DNA of 9,005 nucleotides, taken from the NCBI GenBank assembly GCA_905206365.1, contig CAJLHF010000063.1, positions 1-9,005 on the forward strand, in the 5' to 3' direction. Every line of letters begins with the position of its first letter. Position 1 is the stretch's first letter. A program made the translations under genes and the position numbers. The notes under the pieces are model-generated. The model saw only the letters and a list, made by a program, of their open reading frames with translations, ran no database searches and was not told the origin of the DNA. This document shows, piece after piece, positions 1 through 4,783 of this stretch. This DNA comes from an uncultured Sutterella sp. (GTDB lineage Bacteria; Pseudomonadota; Gammaproteobacteria; Burkholderiales; Burkholderiaceae_F).

Positions 1-219
1 GCCGAGAACCGGCCGACGCAGAGCAAGTTCTGTTGCGTCAAGTGCGGCTACAAGAACAATGCCGACCGAGTCGGCGCCATAAACATTCTCAGGGTCGGGC
101 AGACCCGCAGCGCCTGTGGGAGCGTCGAAGCAGCTTCGACGCAAGTGAACCGGACGGCTCGCAAGAGACGCTCAGGTCAGCAGCAGGAACCCATCGAGGA
201 GACCGTCGGGAAGGCCTGA
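1..219 (+). CDS. tnpB: TnpB-family RNA-guided nuclease, C-terminal fragment (5' end outside window)
   Basis: The reading frame is open from base 1 to a TGA at 217-219, giving 72 residues with no start in the window. TnpB proteins are RNA-guided DNA nucleases of IS200/IS605 and IS607 elements, the ancestors of Cas12. The fragment shows the second half of the zinc ribbon (C12-V-K-C15-G-Y) and directly after it the motif NADRVGAINIL (20-30). Its Asp22 corresponds to the last catalytic acidic residue of the RuvC domain (family pattern NADxNAAxNIL). The tail contains SACGS and GQQQEP, which resemble the usual TnpB C-terminal tail. The first cysteine pair and the earlier RuvC residues lie upstream, so activity cannot be judged. 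The C-terminal coding part overlaps the likely omega-RNA, as is usual for these elements. Confidence 0.85.
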   Translation, partial: AENRPTQSKFCCVKCGYKNNADRVGAINILRVGQTRSACGSVEAASTQVNRTARKRRSGQQQEPIEETVGKA

Positions 220-301
220 AAAGGCCAGTCTGACGGCTCGGTAGGGAATCTCCGTCCCCTTTAGGGCGGAGAGGATGTCAAGTTCTTTATGTCCGCGACG
301 C
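122..301 (+). ncRNA. Probable TnpB omega-RNA (reRNA): scaffold plus guide
   Basis: In IS200/IS605 elements the guide RNA of TnpB comes from the 3' end of tnpB and the element's right end, and its guide is the flanking host DNA. Three hairpins lie here in the right orientation. The first is a perfect 9-bp stem with a CAG loop (122-130/134-142). The second is a 5-bp stem closed by a GAAA tetraloop that spans the tnpB stop codon (213-217/222-226). The third is a 9-bp stem with one G-U pair near the element end (249-257/264-272). The scaffold would end at TCAA (278-281) and the guide would begin at 282, inside the disrupted lysR gene. The 5' end at 122 and the roughly 20-nt guide length are inferred from family practice, not seen. 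Confidence 0.5.
249..272 (+). repeat. Terminal hairpin of the IS right end
   Basis: An imperfect inverted repeat with arms TCTCCGTCC (249-257) and GGGCGGAGA (264-272) leaves a six-base loop. One T/G position is a wobble in RNA or single-stranded DNA. It sits nine bases inside the element end. In the IS200/IS605 family such subterminal hairpins are recognised by the TnpA Y1 transposase on the single strand. The same hairpin forms the 3' part of the omega-RNA scaffold. Confidence 0.7.
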
Positions 302-908
302 ACACGCGACGGCATCCCCGAAGGTCGGATTCGGCGAGTACTCTCAGGCGCGCTTCCTCCGCGAGCGGATGCGCGCACCCCGTCACGTGCACGAACGCGT
401 CGCGCCCGAGCACGTCGACCGCCCCGTTCGCCCGCCACGCGCCGAACACATCGCGCGCCCCGAAAGCGAGATCGATCCGGTTGGCGACGAGCGCCTCCTC
501 AAGGTCGACCCCGAGCGCCGCGAGTTCGATCGAAAGGTTCGGGGCCTTTGCAAGGACGTGCGCGAGCGCCGTGTCGAGGTACGTGAAGTCGAGTTCGCTC
601 CGGGCACCGATGCGGATCGTTGTGGTCATGCTCCCGGGCTCGGGGATCGCACATACGAAAAGCTTCCCGTAGCTCGCGAGCATCCCCGCAATCGGCGCGT
701 AGAGTTCCGTCGCACGGATCGAAGGCGTCATGCCGTGAGCGCCCCGCAGGAAAAGGTCCTCGCCGAAGACCTGGCGCAGTTTGGCAAGCAAGCGGCTTGC
801 AGCCGGGATGCTCACGTTCAATTCCTTCGCGGCGAGCGACAGGCTGCCGCAATCGCACAGGGCTTTGAAAAGCCGCATCATGTCGATGTCGAGGTTGGGG
901 GACGTCAT
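261..908 (-). pseudogene. LysR-type transcriptional regulator, truncated by IS insertion
   Basis: LysR-type regulators bind DNA through an N-terminal winged helix-turn-helix and sense a small ligand with a C-terminal periplasmic-binding-protein-like domain; they are usually about 300 residues. The frame starts best at ATG 908-906 (MTSPNLDIDMMRLF), which places the HTH (about residues 20-56, with SLAAKELNVS and SRLLAKLRQVFGEDLFLRG) at the normal distance. The frame runs further upstream to 1034, but those residues are not LysR-like. The effector domain begins near residue 95 and is recognisable to residue 209 (base 282). There the IS right end takes over and adds six residues (LTSSPP) and a TAA. 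Roughly the last third of the protein is missing, so ligand control is probably lost. The gene is divergent from ugpQ, but there is no direct evidence that it regulated it. Its original target is unknown. Confidence 0.85.
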
Positions 909-1040
909 GGGGTGATTAGGTGAAAGCGCGGAAACAACTGAGGCCCCAAGGATACGGGATCGGTTCGGCAGCCGACAAACTTCTCGCCGCAAACGACGCC
1001 CCTGCAGTAGCATGAGAACGTTCCCGTTTATCACTTTTCC

Positions 1041-1044
1041 GGAG
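1041..1044 (+). promoter_or_regulatory. Ribosome binding site of ugpQ
   Basis: GGAG lies ten bases before the ATG at 1055 within CCGGAGAAG. It supports this start. I could not identify a convincing -35/-10 pair for either gene in the 146-bp divergent region 909-1054. Confidence 0.6.
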
Positions 1045-1054
1045 AAGTTAGATC

Positions 1055-1831
1055 ATGGCTCCCTGGCCTTTTCTTCGCATTGCCGCGCACCGCGGCTCGG
1101 GCACGATGGCTCCCGAGAACACGCTCGAAGGTTTCCGTACGGGCCTTCGGTACGGTTTCAAAGCCATGGAAACGGACGCCATGCTCGCCAAAGACGGTGT
1201 TCCCGTTCTGATGCATGACGAAAAGTTCGGTCGTACGATTCTCGACGACGACCGTTCCGTCCCCGAACTGACGAGCCTCGAAGTGCGCGTGCTCGACGCA
1301 GGCAGCTGGTTCGCACCGCAGTACGCGGGCGTGCCGCCCGCCGGGTTCGAGCAGGCCGTGCGCTGGTGTCGCGCGAACGACGTCTGGCTCAACATCGAAA
1401 TCAAACCCGCTGCGGGTGCGGAACTCGAAACGGGACGCGTCGTCGGTCGGCTGACGGCGGAACTCTACGCGGACCTCGTGCGCGAGGGCGGCGACCGGCA
1501 GGAGAAAATCAATCCGAAGGCACCGCTTTTCAGCTCCTTCAAACCCGACGCCTTGCGCGGAGCGCTTGAGACCGCGCCCGACATTCCGCGCGGTTTCCTC
1601 GTCGACCGGATTCCCGAGAACTGGCGCGAACTTCTTGCGGAACTGCGATGCGTGGCGCTTCACTGCAACCACAAGCGCATCACGCCCGAATTCGTTCGCG
1701 AAGTGAAGGATCTCGGCTACTGGGTGTTCTGCTACACCGTGAACGACCCGAAGCGCGTCGAAGAGCTCTTCCGTTGGGGCGTGGACGGCCTCTGCACGGA
1801 CCGACTCGACCTGGTGCGTCCCTACGCCTGA
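1055..1831 (+). CDS. ugpQ: Glycerophosphodiester phosphodiesterase, cytosolic UgpQ type
   Basis: This 258-residue protein has the signature of the GDPD family, which hydrolyses glycerophosphodiesters from phospholipid breakdown to sn-glycerol 3-phosphate and an alcohol. Visible motifs are AHRG (His12, Arg13), PENT (20-23), MET-D (Glu39, Asp41), the second catalytic histidine in LMHDE (His54), and NIEIKP (Glu115, Lys117), all in a TIM-barrel order. The end (YTVNDPKRVEELFRWGVDGLCTDRLDL) matches the family's closing motif. No signal peptide or membrane helix is seen, so it should act in the cytosol like UgpQ, not like the periplasmic GlpQ. Length is close to E. coli UgpQ (about 247). No glycerol-phosphate transporter gene is next to it. 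It stands alone between the broken lysR and the convergent fnr. Identity as GDPD is firm; substrate preference is inferred. Confidence 0.92.
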   Translation: MAPWPFLRIAAHRGSGTMAPENTLEGFRTGLRYGFKAMETDAMLAKDGVPVLMHDEKFGRTILDDDRSVPELTSLEVRVLDAGSWFAPQYAGVPPAGFEQAVRWCRANDVWLNIEIKPAAGAELETGRVVGRLTAELYADLVREGGDRQEKINPKAPLFSSFKPDALRGALETAPDIPRGFLVDRIPENWRELLAELRCVALHCNHKRITPEFVREVKDLGYWVFCYTVNDPKRVEELFRWGVDGLCTDRLDLVRPYA

Positions 1832-1893
1832 GCCGCACGAAAGGAAGCACAAAATCCGAGGCCGATCGAAGGATAGGGGCCTACGCCTCTCGT

Positions 1894-1935
1894 AAAAAAG
1901 GAGCCTCGTCGATATCGTCGAGGCTCCTTTTTTTT
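1894..1935. terminator. Bidirectional rho-independent terminator between ugpQ and fnr
   Basis: Perfect 15-base arms are found at 1894-1908 (six A then GGAGCCTCG) and 1919-1933 (CGAGGCTCC then six T), with a ten-base loop. The GC core is 9 bp and is flanked by an A tract on the left and an eight-T tract on the right. It therefore works as a terminator on either strand. It lies between two genes that run towards each other, 62 bases after the ugpQ stop and 24 bases from the fnr stop. Confidence 0.92.
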
Positions 1936-1959
1936 CGTTCGAAGGTCGATGTTCGAACG
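1936..1959. repeat. Second inverted repeat abutting the fnr stop codon
   Basis: Perfect 8-bp arms CGTTCGAA (1936-1943) and TTCGAACG (1952-1959) surround an eight-base loop. The repeat begins directly after the T tract of the terminator and ends directly at the fnr stop codon (1962-1960). In the fnr transcript it would form a hairpin just before the main terminator stem. No T tract of its own follows. Confidence 0.6.
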
Positions 1960-2778
1960 TCAGTCGACCGAGCGGTCGGCCGGGCCGGAATAGGCTGCAC
2001 CGCCCACGAAACTTTCGTCGACGGGTACTTGAACAAGCGGAACGACCTCTTCGTAGGCTTCGCCCGCCGCGCCCGAAATAATGCTTCGGAGTCCCGAGGA
2101 ATCGAAAATGCGCACGTGCTTCTGATTTACCTCGATCAGGCCGTCGTGCGCGAAGCGCGAGAGCACGCGGCTCACTGTCTCCAACTTCAGCCCGAGGAAG
2201 GAGCCGATTTCGGCGCGCGTCATGCGAAGCACGAATTCGGAGCGCGAGTAACCGCGTTGCTCGAAGCGCTGCGAGAGTGAAAGAAGGAAGTAGGCGAGAC
2301 GCTCTTCGGCATGCATCGAGCCGAGAAGCAACATGTGGTTGTTCTGACGGACGACTTCGCGAGCAAGCGTCTTCATGAGGTGCGATCCGATCGCATGCAC
2401 GGCGACCGCGCACTCTTCGATGCGAGCGTAGGGAATCACGCAGACTTCGGTGTCTTCGAGCGCGATCAGATCCATCGTGTGCACGGCGTTCGGAATGCCG
2501 TCGATCCCGAGCATGTCGCCCGCCATGTAAAAGGCCGAGACCTGTTCGCGGCCGTCGCTGCCCATCACGACCCCTTTCACGAAGCCGAGACGCACGACGT
2601 AAAGCGCGCGGAAACGATCGCCCGCGCGGTAAAGAGGAGCACCGCGTTTGACGCGGCGGCGCTCCGAAACGAGATCCTCGAGCCGTTCGACCTCTTTGAG
2701 CGTCAGGCCGATCGGCAGACAGGAATCGCGCATGTTGCAGTTGGAACAGGTGACGCGAAGCGTGGACAAGCTGATCAC
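1960..2778 (-). CDS. fnr: FNR-type oxygen-sensing transcriptional regulator
   Basis: CRP/FNR-superfamily regulator of 272 residues that senses oxygen through a [4Fe-4S] cluster and, when anaerobic, dimerises and binds TTGAT-N4-ATCAA sites. All four cluster cysteines are present: Cys11, Cys14 and Cys20 (C-x2-C-x5-C) and Cys113 in EVCVIPY. The cNMP-like beta-barrel covers about residues 28-118, the dimer helix about 120-155, and the HTH is MTRAEIGSFLGLKLETVSRVLSRF (186-209). Glu200, Ser203 and Arg204 match the E. coli FNR residues that read the box. The start is GTG (2778-2776): GAGGAG lies eight bases upstream (2792-2787) and the cysteine spacing fits. Compared with E. coli FNR (250 residues) the N-terminal arm is about nine residues shorter and the C-terminus carries roughly 25 extra residues. 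It is divergent from hemN, a known kind of FNR target. Anr/Btr-type naming in related species is equally possible. Confidence 0.95.
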   Translation of the reverse strand: MISLSTLRVTCSNCNMRDSCLPIGLTLKEVERLEDLVSERRRVKRGAPLYRAGDRFRALYVVRLGFVKGVVMGSDGREQVSAFYMAGDMLGIDGIPNAVHTMDLIALEDTEVCVIPYARIEECAVAVHAIGSHLMKTLAREVVRQNNHMLLLGSMHAEERLAYFLLSLSQRFEQRGYSRSEFVLRMTRAEIGSFLGLKLETVSRVLSRFAHDGLIEVNQKHVRIFDSSGLRSIISGAAGEAYEEVVPLVQVPVDESFVGGAAYSGPADRSVD

Positions 2779-2786
2779 GAACTATT

Positions 2787-2792
2787 CTCCTC
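2787..2792 (-). promoter_or_regulatory. Ribosome binding site that fixes the GTG start of fnr
   Basis: On the minus strand GAGGAG reads from 2792 to 2787 and is eight bases before the GTG at 2778. No in-frame ATG is equally well placed: the next internal Met is residue 16, inside the cysteine cluster. Confidence 0.8.
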
Positions 2793-2929
2793 TTCGCCCC
2801 GGAAGGGACGGGATCGACTTCGCGGGCACCGGGCGCCCGTCGATCTTCGGGGGGGCTCGTCGGGGACTGAGCCCCGGGGACGTTCGCCCTCAAAGCTTTC
2901 GCGGAGTACGGCAGCCTGCTAATGTTGAA

Positions 2930-2946
2930 ATAATATGCGGCGCATA
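2930..2946 (-). promoter_or_regulatory. Possible fnr promoter -10 with overlapping palindrome
   Basis: On the minus strand TATTAT (2935-2930) matches the sigma-70 -10 at five of six positions, but no acceptable -35 lies 16-18 bases upstream. Overlapping its upstream edge is the palindrome TATGCG-G-CGCATA (2934-2946), which could be a regulator site compensating for the weak -35. Transcription from here would give fnr a leader of about 145 bases. Confidence 0.3.
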
Positions 2947-3031
2947 CAATGCCGACCGTCGGGATGCGGGCTTCGGACACACCTGTCCCGGACCCATATA
3001 CCAGCGAGCGGCAGTCACATACCCCTGTGCC

Positions 3032-3045
3032 TTGATGCGAATCAA
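3032..3045. promoter_or_regulatory. FNR box upstream of hemN
   Basis: TTGATGCGAATCAA is a perfect match to the FNR consensus TTGAT-N4-ATCAA. Its centre (3038.5) lies 40-41 bases before the start of transcription expected from the -10 at 3067-3072, the standard class II position where FNR touches RNA polymerase at the -35. The HTH of the adjacent FNR has the residues that read this sequence. Anaerobic activation of hemN is the natural reading. Confidence 0.88.
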
Positions 3046-3066
3046 GGAAGCGGCACGCTTGGGTCG

Positions 3067-3072
3067 AATAAT
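3067..3072 (+). promoter_or_regulatory. hemN promoter -10 element
   Basis: AATAAT matches TATAAT at five of six positions and would start transcription near 3079. No consensus -35 is present; the FNR box occupies that place, as expected of a class II FNR-dependent promoter. Confidence 0.6.
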
Positions 3073-3116
3073 ATCAGCATCCTTAACTTAAGTCATAGCC
3101 TCAAAGGAATAAAACA

Positions 3117-4517
3117 ATGACGACCCCGGAAACGAGCGGCGTTGAACTGCCGGAAATGGACCTGCTACGCAAATTCGACGTGCCGGCCCCGCGCTACACG
3201 TCCTACCCCACGGCCGACCGGTTCAATGCGTCCTTTGGCGTTGAAGACTACGAACGCGCCCTCGCGGGGCGCGCCGACGAAAAGAATCCCGTCGATCTGT
3301 CCCTCTACGTTCACGTTCCCTTCTGCAACGACGTCTGCTACTACTGCGGCTGCAACAAGATCGTGACGCGCGACCACGGCCGGAGCGCCGAATACATCGA
3401 GACGATCGGCCGCGAAGCCGACCTCGTGAAAGAACACATCACGGGCCCGCAGGAGCTCGCACAGTTGCACTTCGGCGGCGGCACTCCCACGTTCCTCACG
3501 AACGACGAGCTCGCGCACATGATGGAAACGCTCACGAAGCGCTTCCCGCTCGCCGCGCGCGGCGAATTCTCGATCGAAGTCGACCCGCGCACCTGCCCCC
3601 CCGAAAAAGTGAAGAAGCTCCGCGAACTCGGTCTCAACCGCATGTCCTGCGGCGTTCAGGACTTCAATCCCGACGTGCAGAAGGCGATCAACCGCATCCA
3701 GCCCTTCGAACAAACGAAGGCCACGATCGACGCGGCCCGCGCGTACGGGTTCGAATCCGTCAACATGGACCTCATCTACGGGCTGCCGAAGCAGACGCGC
3801 GCCACCTTCTCGGAAACGATCGACAAGGTGCTTGAGCTCTCGCCCGATCGCATCGCGCTCTACCACTACGCTCATCTGCCGAACCACTTCAAGGCGCAAC
3901 GCCGCATTCTGCCCGCGGACCTTCCCGACACGGTCGAAAAGGTGCACATCATGTTCGATGCGATCACGCGTCTCACGCAGAACGGCTACCGCTACATCGG
4001 CATGGACCACTTCGCCAAGGAAGACGACGAACTCTCGCGCGCCCAGATCGAAGGAACCCTGCAGCGCAACTTCCAGGGCTACTCCACGATGGCCGAATGC
4101 GACATGGTCGCGCTCGGCGTCTCGAGCATCTCGAAGATCGGCCGCGCCTACGCCTGCAACCCGCGCGAACTCGACGATTACTACGCCGCGATCCGCGAAG
4201 GGCGCCTCGCCACGAACCGCGGTTATTGGCTCAACGACGACGACGATCTTCGCCGCTACGTGATCATGCAGATCATGTGCAACTTCGAACTGAAGAAGAA
4301 GGATGTCGAAGAACGTTTCGGCATCAAGTTCGACGAAACCTTCGCCTACGAATGGTCGAAGATGAAACCCTACGTGAAGCACGGCCTCGTCGAACTCCAC
4401 GACGACCGCCTCGTTGTTTCCCCCAAGGGGAAGATCTTCGTGCGCGCCGTAGCGATGCAGTTCGACCGCTACCTGCGCGAATCCGATCGCGCGGGCGGCT
4501 ACTCGCGCATCGCCTGA
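3117..4517 (+). CDS. hemN: Oxygen-independent coproporphyrinogen III oxidase
   Basis: Radical-SAM enzyme that decarboxylates two propionates of coproporphyrinogen III to vinyl groups, giving protoporphyrinogen IX without oxygen in cytosolic heme synthesis. The 466 residues match the family length (E. coli 457). The cluster motif is C70-NDV-C74-YY-C77-G-C79, the CxxxCxxCxC form of true HemN; HemW-like proteins have Phe in place of the last cysteine. HFGGGTPTFL (118-127) is the glycine-rich SAM-binding strand, and the N-terminal RYTSYPTADRF (26-36) and the C-terminal helical domain are both present. AAGGA (3104-3108) is eight bases before the ATG. It is divergent from fnr and carries a class II FNR box, so it should be induced when oxygen is low. 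Whether an oxygen-dependent HemF exists elsewhere is not visible. Confidence 0.96.
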   Translation: MTTPETSGVELPEMDLLRKFDVPAPRYTSYPTADRFNASFGVEDYERALAGRADEKNPVDLSLYVHVPFCNDVCYYCGCNKIVTRDHGRSAEYIETIGREADLVKEHITGPQELAQLHFGGGTPTFLTNDELAHMMETLTKRFPLAARGEFSIEVDPRTCPPEKVKKLRELGLNRMSCGVQDFNPDVQKAINRIQPFEQTKATIDAARAYGFESVNMDLIYGLPKQTRATFSETIDKVLELSPDRIALYHYAHLPNHFKAQRRILPADLPDTVEKVHIMFDAITRLTQNGYRYIGMDHFAKEDDELSRAQIEGTLQRNFQGYSTMAECDMVALGVSSISKIGRAYACNPRELDDYYAAIREGRLATNRGYWLNDDDDLRRYVIMQIMCNFELKKKDVEERFGIKFDETFAYEWSKMKPYVKHGLVELHDDRLVVSPKGKIFVRAVAMQFDRYLRESDRAGGYSRIA

Positions 4518-4530
4518 TCGCGTCCCGCAC

Positions 4531-4563
4531 GCTTTGCGCCCGGAGCTTTTTCGGGTGCAAAGC
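4531..4563 (+). repeat. Twelve-base-pair hairpin just after hemN
   Basis: Arms GCTTTGCGCCCG (4531-4542) and CGGGTGCAAAGC (4552-4563) pair along their whole length, with one G-U wobble in RNA, around a nine-base loop (GAGCTTTTT). It starts 13 bases after the hemN stop. No T tract follows, so it is not a classical terminator on the plus strand; it may protect the hemN 3' end. Confidence 0.6.
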
Positions 4564-4581
4564 CCCGGCCCGACACACGAG

Positions 4582-4609
4582 ACCCGCCTCCCGAAAGGAG
4601 CGGGTTTTT
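4582..4609 (+). terminator. Rho-independent terminator of hemN
   Basis: ACCCGCCTCC (4582-4591) pairs with GGAGCGGGT (4597-4605) with one bulged C, leaving a CGAAA loop, and the stem runs into five T (4605-4609). It lies after the hairpin at 4531-4563 and before the alaS promoter, so it should separate hemN from alaS. Confidence 0.75.
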
Positions 4610-4670
4610 GCGTTCGAAGAACACCCGTGCCCGAAGGGACGCGATCCGCAACGGCCCGCTGCAACCGCTT

Positions 4671-4679
4671 TGCTAAAAT
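4671..4679 (+). promoter_or_regulatory. alaS promoter (extended -10)
   Basis: TGCTAAAAT is an extended -10 (TGn then five of six matches to TATAAT). The -35 region about 17 bases upstream is poor, which the TGn motif can offset. It would give a leader of roughly 100 bases before the alaS start at 4784. Confidence 0.5.
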
Positions 4680-4783
4680 GTGTCGCTTCAAACAAGCTTT
4701 CTCACGGGCGTACCGATCCCCGGACGGGCACGTTACCCTTCGGCCTTCGGGGCCCTCGAACCCCAAACATTTTTTTGATTTCT

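Larger units (their letters stand above)
1..281 (+). mobile_element. Right-hand part of an IS200/IS605-family (TnpB-bearing) insertion sequence
   Basis: The left side of the element lies outside the window. What is present is the 3' end of tnpB followed by a short non-coding right end with a hairpin (249-257 pairing with 264-272) and the terminal bases GAGGATGTCAA. That arrangement, a hairpin a few bases inside a right end finishing in TCAA, is typical of IS200/IS605-family elements, which move as single strands and leave no target duplication. The boundary at 281/282 is supported independently: a LysR reading frame on the opposite strand is good family sequence up to base 282 and turns into six unrelated residues plus a stop inside 261-281. 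No tnpA (Y1 transposase) is visible here. The exact subfamily cannot be told from this fragment. Confidence 0.8.
2779..3116. other. Divergent fnr-hemN intergenic region
   Basis: This 338-bp stretch holds no gene I can support. On the fnr side are its ribosome binding site and a hairpin in the likely leader (GGGGCTC 2852-2858 with GAGCCCC 2869-2875). Further out are a possible minus-strand -10 (2935-2930) and a short palindrome (2934-2946). On the hemN side are the FNR box (3032-3045), a -10 (3067-3072) and a ribosome binding site (3104-3108). A small inverted repeat GGACA/TGTCC (2975-2979/2984-2988) lies between and is unassigned. Confidence 0.7.

Noticed and set aside
1016..1023. Palindrome GAACGTTC between lysR and ugpQ as a LysR operator
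   Set aside because: Eight-base palindromes occur by chance, it lacks the T-N11-A shape of LysR sites, and it sits close to the ugpQ start. Nothing more supports it.
909..1034. Upstream extension of the LysR frame to a Met at 1034
   Set aside because: The extra 42 residues are not LysR-like, and ATG 908 places the HTH at the usual distance from the N-terminus.
1031..2980. A 649-codon open frame on the minus strand spanning ugpQ, the terminator and fnr
   Set aside because: It is out of frame with fnr and antisense to ugpQ, crosses a strong terminator, and its composition is arginine-rich frame-shift noise.
3165..4766. A 533-codon open frame on the minus strand opposite hemN
   Set aside because: Same cause: antisense shadow of a GC-rich gene. 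It covers the hemN terminator and shows no family motif.
4097..4783. A long upstream extension of the alaS frame
   Set aside because: The frame is open by chance through hemN and the terminator. AlaRS family proteins begin at the MKVADIRR segment at 4784.
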